52,811 nt of DNA from a bacterium BMS3Abin06 (GTDB lineage: Bacteria > Nitrospirota > Thermodesulfovibrionia > UBA6902). Within the stretch, counting starts at the first letter, position 1. The number at the start of each line of letters is the position of its first letter. The position numbers were made by a program, and so were the translations under genes. The stretch lies in the NCBI GenBank assembly GCA_002897895.1, contig BDSY01000061.1:1-52811 (forward strand), given 5' to 3'. Under the pieces are notes generated by a model. The model was given only the letters and a program-made list of their open reading frames with translations. It was not told the origin of the DNA and searched no databases. Positions 33,401 to 42,611 of the stretch are shown here, piece by piece.

Positions 33401-34669
33401 TCAGAATTTATAAATGACCATACCGGTGAGGAGCTTGGGATAGAAGTATGTGGATTTGGGGGGCATCCTTTGCCCGGCGAGCGCTACTTCCTTGACATCG
33501 TGAATTTTGGTGGAATTCAGAAAAAAAACAGCCTCAAATGAGCCTTTTTTAGCCCTTTCCACTGCAATGCAGGAGTCCATTTCATATTCGTAATGATCTA
33601 TTTTCAGGAGCCTCTCAAACATGAATTTATGAAGCACTGTTACGTCAAGACTTCTCAGGCATTCCGGCAGATTCGCTTCAATGTCTGAGCCGTTAAACGA
33701 GAGCGTATAGTAGGAGCCCGTGTTTGTGAGAAACATCCCGAATGAGTGAGCGTTATTCTGCATTGCCTCAAACATTTGCTCTCTTGCCTGTTCTTCAGAC
33801 ATCCCCTCAGAGCTTATTTTCCGGATATCAAAATATTTATTGATTGCCTCTTTTATTTTTATATCCGAATCTATTTCAACTATGCGGTGGGTGGGCAGGA
33901 GGGTCAAACCCTCATCTTCCATGTTGGAGAGGAACATGAGCACATAATTAAAAGACTCATCGCCTGTTTTGCCCAGCCCCTTCTCTTCCATCTCTTTTTT
34001 AAATGTAAGCGCTGTTTCATAGCGGTGGTGGCCGTCGGCAATAAAAACATCCTTATCCGACAGCTCCTTTTTTATTGTTTCGATTGATGTGCTGTCGCTG
34101 ATCCGCCAGAGGCGGTGTGAAAAGCCGTCTCCGTTTTTTGCTTCAATAACCGGCGGCTCTTTAACTATATCTTCAAGGATAGATGAAGCAAGTTTTTCCC
34201 TGCTGCTGTACAGGGAAAATATGGGGCTCGTATTTGCGCTGCAATACCGCAAAATATTTAATCTGTCCGACTTCGGCTTGGAATAGGTCATCTCGTGCGG
34301 ATGAACTTTGCCTGAGCCGAGCTCTTCGATCTTTACCGCACCAAGAAAACCCCTCGTCTTTTTTGCCTGTCCGTTAATCTCATACCTTATCTCGTAACAG
34401 TAAAATGAAGGCTCCCGGTCATGTATTAAAACTCCCTCTTCAAGCCAGCCGGATAAATATCCTGCGGCCCTTGTATAGCGGTTTTCATGCTCATTATCAT
34501 CGTCGCTGTCTTTGCCGAAATCAATGCGGATGATGTTATGAGGGTCTCTTTTGTAGAGTTCTTCCTTGAACTCAGGGGTAACAATATCGTAAGGCGGCGC
34601 CATCGTAGAAGACGCATCAACCTTATCCGGGTTGTAAAGAATGCCTTTAAACGGAATAATTTCTGCCAT
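33401..34669 (-). CDS. DUF1015-family protein
   Basis: A 422-residue protein beginning MAEIIPFKGILYNPDKV, with APPYDIVTPEFKEELYKRDP near 24 and FIADGHHRYETAL near 208, the two hallmark blocks of DUF1015. The function is unproven; the family is often annotated as a SerB-cotranscribed protein and is common in anaerobes. The GHHRYETA motif may be a metal or phosphate site. Length is normal. No partner gene is adjacent. Confidence 0.9.
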   Translation of the reverse strand: MAEIIPFKGILYNPDKVDASSTMAPPYDIVTPEFKEELYKRDPHNIIRIDFGKDSDDDNEHENRYTRAAGYLSGWLEEGVLIHDREPSFYCYEIRYEINGQAKKTRGFLGAVKIEELGSGKVHPHEMTYSKPKSDRLNILRYCSANTSPIFSLYSSREKLASSILEDIVKEPPVIEAKNGDGFSHRLWRISDSTSIETIKKELSDKDVFIADGHHRYETALTFKKEMEEKGLGKTGDESFNYVLMFLSNMEDEGLTLLPTHRIVEIDSDIKIKEAINKYFDIRKISSEGMSEEQAREQMFEAMQNNAHSFGMFLTNTGSYYTLSFNGSDIEANLPECLRSLDVTVLHKFMFERLLKIDHYEYEMDSCIAVERAKKGSFEAVFFLNSTKIHDVKEVALAGQRMPPKSTYFYPKLLTGMVIYKF

Positions 34670-34754
34670 GGTTTCGGGTTCCTTTAGAGGAAAAATATCT
34701 TAACATTGAGTATTGGTAAATTTCAAATTGCCTGTCTGCACATCTACACTTAAT

Positions 34755-34845
34755 GTTGCAAAAACCGGGTAAGCAGGGGCAATTCCCGAAGCGGGTCTCC
34801 GATAGGGTCGCTCCGACATGAATTGCCCCTAACTCTTGCCGCAAC
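34755..34845. repeat. Intergenic inverted repeat
   Basis: AGGGGCAATTC (34775-34785) pairs with GAATTGCCCCT (34820-34830), and GTTGC pairs with GCAAC at the outer ends. The middle contains GCGGGTCTCCGATAGGGTCG. It resembles the other dispersed palindromes of the window. It occupies most of the gap between DUF1015 and the terminator-like hairpin. Confidence 0.6.
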
Positions 34846-34892
34846 ACCTTTACAATGCAATAAGATATTGGAAATAACTGCAAGCGGATGCT

Positions 34893-34929
34893 ATAAGGCC
34901 CGAACCCTTTCCGCCGGTTCGGGCCTTAT
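34893..34929 (-). terminator. Perfect 14-bp GC-rich hairpin
   Basis: ATAAGGCCCGAACC (34893-34906) and its exact inverse (34916-34929) surround a 9-nt loop. It stands about 55 bp beyond the stop of the secreted-protein gene at 34983, on the side expected for its terminator. No long T-run follows on either strand, so it may be a factor-assisted or stabilising hairpin. Confidence 0.6.
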
Positions 34930-34982
34930 GCCTTAACATCAGATAGTTACTCGGTGGTAAATTTCCATACGTCACTTTGTGT

Positions 34983-36481
34983 TTAAGCGCCTTGGTCGTC
35001 TTTGGCCGTTACTCCCCAGTAGTACACGGCGCCGGAGTTTAGTCCTGTTACAGTATATGTCTTGTAATTAGAATCATCACCGCCGCTGTGGCTGCCGCAT
35101 GAGACCAGAAGGGCGCCTGTAAATATAAGCATCACTGTCAGAAGGCCTATCCTTTTTCTGTCCCTGAAACCTGCTGCAAAGACTATCCCGAAAAGTATCA
35201 TGCCTCCTCCATAGCCATACCCTGCATAGAAGGGCTTGTCCGTTTTCTCTTCAAGAGATGCGACCTGAACGGATGTGCAGTTGTTAAAAGGGTCATTGTC
35301 TTCACAGTAGTAAAGATCATAGGTTACCGGGTCTCCGTCAGGGTCTGTGACCGGTTTCCATTCCAGGGTCACGGTGGTCGGCAAGCCTTGCTGCCCGTTT
35401 AACGGGGAAACAAGATTCGGGCTTGAAGGCGGATTGTTAACAGATACAGCAACACCGCCGGGATCATCTATCATTCCATCATCAGCAACACCGTTACTGT
35501 CACCGCCGTTTCTGCTGCCGTCGTCAGTAAGGGTTAATGTAACAGTGTTACCGTTTATAACCGCACCTGCAAATTCATAAAAACCGTTCCCATCTACCTT
35601 GTAGTATTTGGCATCTGCAGGGAAGTTGGTCGGGAAGGTGAGTGTCACTATCACCGTTCCCCCGGGGCAACCCCATTTACCTTAAAGGATACAAGCCCGT
35701 CATCAAACTGATGGTCTGCCGGCTTGCCTGTCTGGTTCAGGCCCGGGTCTGAATCCGACATGGTTTGGACATTAGTTAAAAAGGCCCCTTGATTTACTGA
35801 TATGTCTACAACTATCCTGCCTGTGCCTGTAACTGCCATGGGGGTGGCTATAGTTGAATCAAATGGCTTATCATCCTCGTTATCAGGGACGCCGTCTCCG
35901 TCAGTATCATTGCTTGAGGCAATGGTGGTAAAGCTCCAGACTTTATCAGAGTCCATGTTGTTGCCTGCACTGTCCTTTACCCCTGTGGTTACTGCGGCAG
36001 TGTAGGTTGTTGAGTTTAAAAGTGGTGAACCGGGGATAAAGGTGGCTTTCATTGTGTTTGGGTCATAATCCACAGTACCTGCCACAGGCTGGTTAAAACT
36101 CAGAGTAAATGTGTTCTGATTAATTGATTCAAAGTTCATCGGCTCGCTGAATGCAGCAGTAACAACAGTATTGACTGCCACGTCAATTGAACTATCTGTG
36201 GGGTTTGTAGATGTGATGGTCGGCGGGGTGGTGTCCTGGATAGTGGCAGTAAAAATATAGGCCGCGCCCTGGTCAGTGTTGCCTCCCACATCAGCCATGT
36301 GCGCACCCACTATAGCGGTGTTGCCGTCCCCGGAAAGGGCCACCGAAAAGCCAAACCGCTCTTGTAATGCGCCGTCCGAGGCTGTGAGCTTTACTTCATT
36401 CGTAAACAGCGCATTGGCAACGGCAGGCAGGGACATGATAAATACAGCAATCATAAAAACCGCCAATCTTTTCTGAATCAT
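34983..36481 (-). pseudogene. Secreted Ig-like/FN3 protein, split by a frameshift
   Basis: The ATG at 36481 has CAGGAGG upstream and opens a signal peptide (RLAVFMIAVFIMSLPAVANA). An FG-GAP-like piece (FGFSVALSGDGNTAIVGAHM), an Ig-like domain (TSTNPTDSSIDVAVNT), a calcium-type linker (DTDGDGVPDNEDDKPFDS) and a choice-of-anchor U-type domain (LVSFKVNGVAPG) follow. The frame ends at a G5 tract (about 35663), and the domain resumes in another frame (VIVTLTFPTNFPADAKYYKV). One more G joins them. The last FN3-like domain (DPDGDPVTYDLYY... to TYTVTGLNSGAVYYWGVTA) is interrupted by two hydrophobic helices with a RDRKR stretch and an LLVSCG lipobox-like motif. It may be intact if the G5 is a sequencing error. 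Confidence 0.7.
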
Positions 36482-36512
36482 AGAAAAACCTCCTGTTTTC
36501 ATAATAATATTT

Positions 36513-36746
36513 TTAATCATCTCTCCATCCACCTTTTTTAGTAGTAAGGTTTTTTTTACCCGAAAAACGCTCAAGATATTTCCCCGCCAATATATCCCAC
36601 AGTTCATTCGGATTAGTGAAGGCATAATGCTTCTCACTTTCTATACCTTCCACCATACCGATAACATCCGTGTTCTCTGAATCAGGCTGGCCCCCCTGAC
36701 GGTAAATGTGTACGATGTAGCTTTCCATCTGTGTTTTACCCTCCAT
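36513..36746 (-). CDS. Small hypothetical protein
   Basis: A 77-residue protein with an N-terminal strand MESYIVHIYRQGGQ, then DVIGMVEGIESEKHYAF and an amphipathic NPNELWDILAGKYLERF helix. Short proteins with this order (strand, GxVE, NxDELWxIL) are frequent in Nitrospirota-like genomes as I recall, but no function is known. The true start may be the Met at residue 7. It ends 31 bp before the start of the secreted-protein gene. Confidence 0.5.
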   Translation of the reverse strand: MEGKTQMESYIVHIYRQGGQPDSENTDVIGMVEGIESEKHYAFTNPNELWDILAGKYLERFSGKKNLTTKKGGWRDD

Positions 36747-36856
36747 TTTGGCTTTACCGGGATGGCTCCTCTAACTTTGATTCCGATTAATATACCAGCC
36801 GGCAGGTCACAAATCGGTCACAAAATTGGAAAATTATTTTGAAAGGTGCAAAAAAA

Positions 36857-36895
36857 TGTTCACAGGGTACAGTTGTCAGGGTGCAGGGTGCAGAA
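36857..36895 (+). repeat. Half copy of the GTTCACAGGG element
   Basis: TGTTCACAGGG, then ACAGTTGTCAGGGTGCAGGG and TGCAGAA match the left arm of the element at 31119-31272. The right arm is absent. Confidence 0.75.
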
Positions 36896-36999
36896 AGAAC
36901 ATTTCCGGTTTTTCTTAGACAAATTTGATCCTTAAATCTAAAATCCTTACACAAAAATTTTATGTTGACTAATTTGCGATTCTGTCGTATATTTGTCGT

Positions 37000-37590
37000 A
37001 TGTATCTGCACAGGTATCTTGAGCCATATATTAGAAGGCTTACAAAATCTTTTCCTGTTGTGCTATTGACAGGACCACGACAGGTTGGGAAGACAACCCT
37101 TCTCGAATATCTGGGACAAAAGGAATCGCCCCGCAGAAATTACGTCTCTCTGGATGAATTCGGCCCGCGAACTCTTGCAAATCAGGACCCTGAACTCTTC
37201 CTTGAACGATATAAACCTCCGCTGACGATCGATGAAATCCAGTATGCGCCGGAACTTCTTGGGAGGTTGAAAACGCTTGTCGACCGTTCAAATAAGAACG
37301 GACAGTACTGGTTAACCGGATCTCAGCATTTTCAATTGATGCAGGGCGTTTCAGAGTCCCTTGCCGGAAGGGTTGCTATTGTAAAGCTTTTAGGACTTTC
37401 TTATGGAGAGGAATACGGAGTAAGTGATACCGGCAAAGCGTTCAGGCCGGACAGAATTATGTCTTTGCCTGAACGCAGACCAATAGGAATTGACCCTTTA
37501 TTTAAGCGTATAGTAAGAGGTACTTTCCCGAAATTCATACATAAAGATGCGCCTCCGGTCCAGGCGTTTTATCGCCTGCAGCAATTTTAA
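37000..37590 (+). pseudogene. Truncated DUF4143-type AAA ATPase
   Basis: The frame starts like the widespread DUF4143 ATPases (MYLHRYLEPYIRRLTKSFPV) with Walker A TGPRQVGKTTLLEYL at about 25-39, Walker B PPLTIDEIQYAPELL near 73 and a sensor TGSQHFQLMQ near 106. Normal members have about 380-430 residues and a C-terminal DUF4143 domain. Here the frame stops after 196 residues, and its last part (from about 37498) is antisense to the decayed regulator. The ATPase seems to have been cut by a deletion that joined it tail-to-tail with the regulator. Confidence 0.75.
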
Positions 37591-38781
37591 GCGCAATCGT
37601 TCTCTTGGACCGAGTATCCAGCTCATTTCCGTTTCTTTTGCCAGAAAGGGGCCATTGTACAGATCAAACACTTTCTGCATTGTTTGCCGCACTTGTTCGA
37701 CTTCCTGAGGATCAGACAAAAGCAGGCTGTTCAATTCACCGAGCAGCCGCCCGTAAGCCCATGTATCCAGCCGGCAGACGCGGTCGTTAAGACTCAACCG
37801 CCCATTACTGAAAATTAATGCATCGCCTGCGTAGGCGGGATAAGGTAGTAGTGAAGGCGCTGTGCGCCGTATCTCCTTTGGCATCCGGCCACAATGCCCC
37901 GGCAATCTTTTCTTCAGCGACCTCACGGCCGCCCAGGGTGATCAATGCCTTGAGCATCCATAGCGGTTTTTTCCGGCCCTTAGCGCTGAGGTGTACCGGT
38001 GTGTCATCCACCACTACACTGAACCGTCCGAGTGTGTAGATCTTCACCCGCCACGGCCAGTTGTCTATGTGCAGCGGGGGGCTTGCAGCCATGAGTCCCC
38101 GTCTGTTTATAAGGCTTTTTACATATTCGGTTTCGATCCCGTGTTCCAGCGCTTTCACACATAATTCAGATATCATTGCCGGTATAAAGAAGTAGAAATT
38201 CACAAAATCATTTCCGGCGCCGAGTTTGAGAGCTTCACGCCATAACTCCGGGCGCTATCGACAAGGCCGTGAGTGATTTCCTTCCATGTATTGAATCGGG
38301 GGTGATCGGGTCTCCTTAATACGAGGGCAAAAAAAATATCCGCCGCCACACGCTCCTTTACCGGTTCGGATGGGGCGGAAGGATATTCCTTTTCCAGTCT
38401 GTCGAGCCATTCGATCCAGGGGTCGAGCCTGTCATATCCGATCCTGGCCTGTATCAGTGCGTTGAACGCCCCTGTGAGGGTCAGATACATACCGTCCGGT
38501 TGTTTTTTCCGAATGAAAAGCCTTTAATGCATTCTCGATTCATCGATGGAAAGGACTAACCGGCTCCCGTCCATGACTGTCAACTTGTTGTTTGCCCTGA
38601 TGCCCGAAAGCTCCATCGGGATCTCTCTGCGGCTTATGATGACAACATTGATCCCTTCAGGTATTTCTGAAAGGCCGCGGCGCATTACTTCATGCAGGAC
38701 TGATTTTTCCGCAACTTCCTGGTAATTATCGAAGCTTAATGAAAATAAATTATAACAATCTGTTTTGTTGGGCAAGGGCAA
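37498..38781 (-). pseudogene. Decayed BTAD/MalT-like transcriptional activator
   Basis: At least four frames on the minus strand carry pieces of one large regulator: a STAND-like ATPase tail (GINVVIISRREIPMELSGIRAN, 38524-38781), a helical TPR-like middle (38200-38490), a winged-helix domain (VKIYTLGRFSVVVDDTPVHL, then WPDAKGDTAHSAFTTTLSRL, 37805-38203) and a bacterial transcriptional activation domain (LDTWAYGRLLGELN, 37498-37926). Frameshifts and deletions separate them; intact homologues are near 1000 residues. It is clearly nonfunctional. Confidence 0.75.
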
Positions 38782-38968
38782 AATGTGGTCTCAGTTCTCA
38801 CCGAAACTGTAATAATGTATCTTTCCCCTGAAGATGATAAGAAATTGCTTTTTACAGTTGAAATTATAATTAATTGCAACTTTACAAGTTATTGAATTTC
38901 TTTTAAATATAGCCTGTTCGTGGATTAATATTGCTTTTCACATCCTCTCAATCTAAAATATTACACCC

Positions 38969-39832
38969 ATGGAGTTATACAGAAAAATTACCGATTATCT
39001 CAGGCTTATAAAATTTTCCCATTCTGTTTTTGCACTTCCTTTTGCGTTTACGGCAGCGCTTATTGCAGCAGGAGGTATCCCGGATCTTTATCAGATATTC
39101 TGGATAACTGCGGCTATGATAGGTGGCAGATCAGGCGCAATGGGGATGAACAGGATTATTGACAGAAAGTTTGATGCGCTTAATCCACGGACTAAAAACA
39201 GGGAAATTCCAAAAGGTGTTTTAAAGACATGGGAGGCGTTTATTTTTACTGCTGTTGCGTTTGCCATATTACTGTTATCAGCTTACAGACTCAATTCCCT
39301 CTGTTTCAGGATATCGCCGTTAGTGCTTCTGGTGCTTTTCACCTATTCATATACCAAAAGGTTTACGTGGCTGTGCCACATAGTCCTCGGGATTGCGCTT
39401 TCCCTTGCCCCCCTCGGCGCATGGATCGCAGTGAGAGGGACTTTTGACCCCGAGATTCTGCCGCTCTGCTTTGCGGTTATGTTCTGGGTTGCGGGTTTTG
39501 ATGCGCTTTATGGATTGCAGGACATTGATTTTGACAAGAAACAGGGATTATATTCCATTCCGAGTGTGTTCGGTATAGCTGCTTCTATCCGGATTGCAAG
39601 GCTCTTTCATGTAATGACAATAGGGCTGCTTTTAAGCCTTGTCCCTATTTTCCGGTTAACCGGCCTTTACCTGCTGGGAGTTTTAATTGTCTCGGGACTG
39701 ATGCTGTATGAACACTCACTCGTAAAACCTACCGACCTGAGCAAACTCAATATTGCTTTCTTCAATATGAACGGCTATATAAGCATCACGGTTTTTGTGT
39801 TTACGCTGTTCAGTTACCTGATTCCTTTATAG
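38969..39832 (+). CDS. UbiA-family polyprenyltransferase
   Basis: A 287-residue membrane protein with eight or nine helices. The first Asp-rich motif is MNRIIDRKFDALNPRTKNRE (about 60-79), and the second is LQDIDFDKKQGLYSIP near 190. These are the magnesium-prenyl-diphosphate sites of UbiA enzymes. The sequence type resembles the UbiA-like (MqnP) branch of the futalosine menaquinone route, which fits an anaerobe, but 4-hydroxybenzoate as substrate is possible. No other quinone gene is adjacent. Confidence 0.88.
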   Translation: MELYRKITDYLRLIKFSHSVFALPFAFTAALIAAGGIPDLYQIFWITAAMIGGRSGAMGMNRIIDRKFDALNPRTKNREIPKGVLKTWEAFIFTAVAFAILLLSAYRLNSLCFRISPLVLLVLFTYSYTKRFTWLCHIVLGIALSLAPLGAWIAVRGTFDPEILPLCFAVMFWVAGFDALYGLQDIDFDKKQGLYSIPSVFGIAASIRIARLFHVMTIGLLLSLVPIFRLTGLYLLGVLIVSGLMLYEHSLVKPTDLSKLNIAFFNMNGYISITVFVFTLFSYLIPL

Positions 39833-39866
39833 GATAATCAGAGTCTGTGTATAACTTGCTGTTTTT

Positions 39867-40108
39867 GTAACCGTTCACGGGTTATATTCAACATTAAACA
39901 CTGCAACGGAAAGACTAAAATCCCCTCTTGAGAGGGGTGCAGGGGTGTGTTTACAATGAATATCCTGCTGAAGTAAAAGGGTTCGCCATCCAGGAAACAA
40001 CAGCACAGAACATGAAAAAAATTAGACCGAATAAAGACACACACCCCTTAATCCCCTCTCAAGAGGGGAAAACTGATAAACTGCCCCCTGCACCCTGTGA
40101 ACGGTTAC
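39867..40108. mobile_element. 242-bp MITE with 8-bp target duplication
   Basis: The ends GTAACCGTTCAC (39867 onward) and its inverse GTGAACGGTTAC (40097-40108) are flanked by CTGTTTTT on both sides (39859-39866 and 40109-40116). Inside lies a second inverted pair, ATCCCCTCTTGAGAGGGG near 39920 and CCCCTCTCAAGAGGGG near 40053. The left side also joins a half copy of the GAGTCTGTGTATAA end (39841-39855). It sits between ubiA and lptG stop codons. Confidence 0.85.
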
Positions 40109-40116
40109 CTGTTTTT

Positions 40117-41187
40117 TTACTCTTTAATCTGCAAATACAATACACCCCCCGCAATAGCGAATACAGCGGGACTTAACCATGCTGCAAGCCACGGCTGAAG
40201 CACTCCTGTATTGCCGAGGGATATACTGACTGAATAGAGCAGCCAGTACAATACCGTTACAATGACCCCTAACCCGGCAGCCCTGATACCCCCGCCCCAG
40301 CTTGTGTTTAATGCAAGGGCAATACCGAACAGCATCATCACAAAGTTTATTGCGGGATAGGCGAGTTTTTCATAAAGCCTTACAAGATACTTGAGATCCT
40401 TGAATCCGGCTTTATTGAGCCTTGTATAATAAGCGCGCAATTCCATAAAATTCATTTCTTTGGGTTTTTTCATTGCTTCCCTGAATATTTTCGGTTCTTC
40501 CAGTGATGTTGATACAAGAGACTTATATTTCTTTATCGTATTATTGCTGAAATCAAAGACTGTAACGTTTTTAAGGTTCCAGACGCCGTTTGTCCATTCG
40601 GCTTCGCCGGCTTCTATCCTTTCCTCTAATCCGAAAGACTGATTGAATTTGAATATACTTGTTTTTAATATCCGGTCTTCATTCTCCACAAAACCGCTTA
40701 TCCGGATCAAACTTCCGTCCATGCCTTTGAGCCAGAGCGCTTCCTGCCTGTGGATTATTTTAAGTGACTGCTTCAGTATTTTTACTTTTCTCACATATGA
40801 CGCCTTTTTCGTTGCAGCAGGAACAACGGTTTCCCCCAATATCAAAGCCAGCAGGCTGATGACGACACCCAGCACAAGGAATATGGAAAAGAATCTTTTT
40901 GTGCTGCCGCCCGAGGCCTTGATAATTACAATTTCTCTCCATCTTGAGGCTATTCCGATGGTTATAAGTATGGAAAACAATGAGGCAAACGGCAATGCAT
41001 AGAGGATGATTCTCGGAATTTGTAATAAAAGATATTGCACTATCAGGTAAAGGGGCGGGTTTTCACTATAGAATTCAGTGGCCTTATCAAAAAACTCCGC
41101 GACTATGGCAATAGCCGTAAAGCTTAAAAGTAAAATAGTAAAAAACCTGAAAAACTCTTTTAAGAAATATCTCCTGATGATTTTCAT
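40117..41187 (-). CDS. lptG: LPS export ABC transporter permease LptG
   Basis: A 356-residue YjgP/YjgQ-family protein with three N-terminal helices (IIRRYFLKEFFRFFTILLL at 3-21), a periplasmic beta-jellyroll (about 120-270) and three C-terminal helices. It forms the LptB2FG extractor that pulls lipopolysaccharide from the inner membrane. It follows lptF by 12 bp. LptG rather than a second LptF is inferred from order and from the KASGGSTKRFF loop. Confidence 0.85.
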   Translation of the reverse strand: MKIIRRYFLKEFFRFFTILLLSFTAIAIVAEFFDKATEFYSENPPLYLIVQYLLLQIPRIILYALPFASLFSILITIGIASRWREIVIIKASGGSTKRFFSIFLVLGVVISLLALILGETVVPAATKKASYVRKVKILKQSLKIIHRQEALWLKGMDGSLIRISGFVENEDRILKTSIFKFNQSFGLEERIEAGEAEWTNGVWNLKNVTVFDFSNNTIKKYKSLVSTSLEEPKIFREAMKKPKEMNFMELRAYYTRLNKAGFKDLKYLVRLYEKLAYPAINFVMMLFGIALALNTSWGGGIRAAGLGVIVTVLYWLLYSVSISLGNTGVLQPWLAAWLSPAVFAIAGGVLYLQIKE

Positions 41188-41199
41188 AACTGTTCAGCC

Positions 41200-42279
41200 T
41201 TATAATTTTTTGATCGGTCTGTCTTTATATGCAATATAGAAAAAGAATGCAGCTATGACGCTGAAAACTATATTCGGAAACCATCCGCCCAGAAACGGGG
41301 ATATTTTCCCTGATTTTGCAAGACCTTCTCCCATTATGAGAAAGATGTAATAAAATGTGAGAATGGATAAACTTAAAGAAAAGCCGCCAAGACGGCCTAT
41401 CTTTCCGACTTTGTTAGACAGCGCAGGGCCGAGAATCCCGAATATCAGACATGCAAACGGGAGGGCAACTCTCCTGTTTAATTCAATTGCCCATGATACA
41501 TTTTCTTTACGGCCTTTCCAGAGGTCAATGGTTTTAATTTCCGAGGGCCTTGCTTTCTCCATAGCTTCAATACCGGATGTAAGCACAAAATCATATTCGG
41601 CAAACTCAATCTCCGATGAACTGTTTTCTTTATACGTATGGATTAATCCGTTGTTCATTTTCAGCTTGATTAATCCCTCCTCAGGGTTCGAGCTTATTAC
41701 TCCTTTCTCGGCAACAATTACAACCGGGCCGCCAGCAGACCTGTCGTCGTCCCTGTAAATAAAAATGCCCCTGAACACATCCTCTGAAGGCATCTCCTTA
41801 ATAAAAATCATTGTGTCTTTAAACACATCAGAAAAGGTCCCTGCTTCAAAAGTCATTGAGGCTTTTTTGACAATTGTCTCATACAACGTGTTTTTAAATG
41901 AATGCATGCTGCGGGGCAGCAGGTAAAGGCTGATAAAAACAAGGATGATAACACACCATACTGAAAGCGTAATCGCTGCTTTCGATATGCCCCGGAAACT
42001 CATGCCACTGCCTTTTAACACTACTAATTCGCTGTCGGCCGCCATCCTTCCATAAGTGAGAAAAGTGGCTATGAGCAGCGCCATCGGAATTGAAAGCAGC
42101 AGGATGGACGGCTGTAAGTACAGGAAGATTTTAACAATATCAATAAGGTCCGCCCCTTTCCCCATAAACAGCCTTGTCAGCCTGACAAATTTTTCCATAA
42201 AAAGAATCACCGACAGGGAAAAGACGATGACAGCCAGGTTTTTAACGAGTTCTTTTAATATTGTTCTGTGAATTATCAT
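41200..42279 (-). CDS. lptF: LPS export ABC transporter permease LptF
   Basis: A 359-residue YjgP/YjgQ-family permease with helices at about 10-30, 50-70 and 95-115, a coupling loop VLKGSGMSFRGISKAAI near 85, a periplasmic jellyroll and three terminal helices. With LptG it forms the transmembrane part of the LPS extractor, powered by LptB encoded elsewhere. The pair implies a diderm cell. Confidence 0.87.
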   Translation of the reverse strand: MIIHRTILKELVKNLAVIVFSLSVILFMEKFVRLTRLFMGKGADLIDIVKIFLYLQPSILLLSIPMALLIATFLTYGRMAADSELVVLKGSGMSFRGISKAAITLSVWCVIILVFISLYLLPRSMHSFKNTLYETIVKKASMTFEAGTFSDVFKDTMIFIKEMPSEDVFRGIFIYRDDDRSAGGPVVIVAEKGVISSNPEEGLIKLKMNNGLIHTYKENSSSEIEFAEYDFVLTSGIEAMEKARPSEIKTIDLWKGRKENVSWAIELNRRVALPFACLIFGILGPALSNKVGKIGRLGGFSLSLSILTFYYIFLIMGEGLAKSGKISPFLGGWFPNIVFSVIAAFFFYIAYKDRPIKKL

Positions 42280-42611
42280 CTGATAGTATATGTTCTGTTA
42301 CTCAGCTTTTTGGAGTGAATAATTATAACAGCTAATTTAATCAAAAGGTAGGCGATGGGTTTAACGGATTATTATAGAAGTTGCAATCTGTGACAGGGCT
42401 TAAGCGGATTTCAGCATACTCCCCCGGAATCTGATAGAATATGCTATAAATTTAACAATAGATTCTTATTCAGCTTAGCGGACATGAAGTGATTTACCAG
42501 GGCCAAAGCAGACTCGCAACCTTATGTAGTATTTATCGAGCTGATCAGCGGCAGAGTTCCCAAGGGAAAAGCGAGGGCGTATGAAAAAATTAAAAAACAG
42601 GAGGGAAGAAG
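42280..42611. other. Intergenic region between lptF and the glycyl-radical operon
   Basis: These 332 bp separate two divergent transcription units, so both promoters should lie here. I find no convincing -35/-10 pair, tRNA or riboswitch. Just before the next gene stands a strong ribosome site (CAGGAGGGAAGAAG ending 42611). Confidence 0.5.

Noticed and set aside
34893-34929. CRISPR-like or attachment-site palindrome
   Set aside because: Single copy and perfect stem; best read as a transcription terminator or stabilising hairpin.
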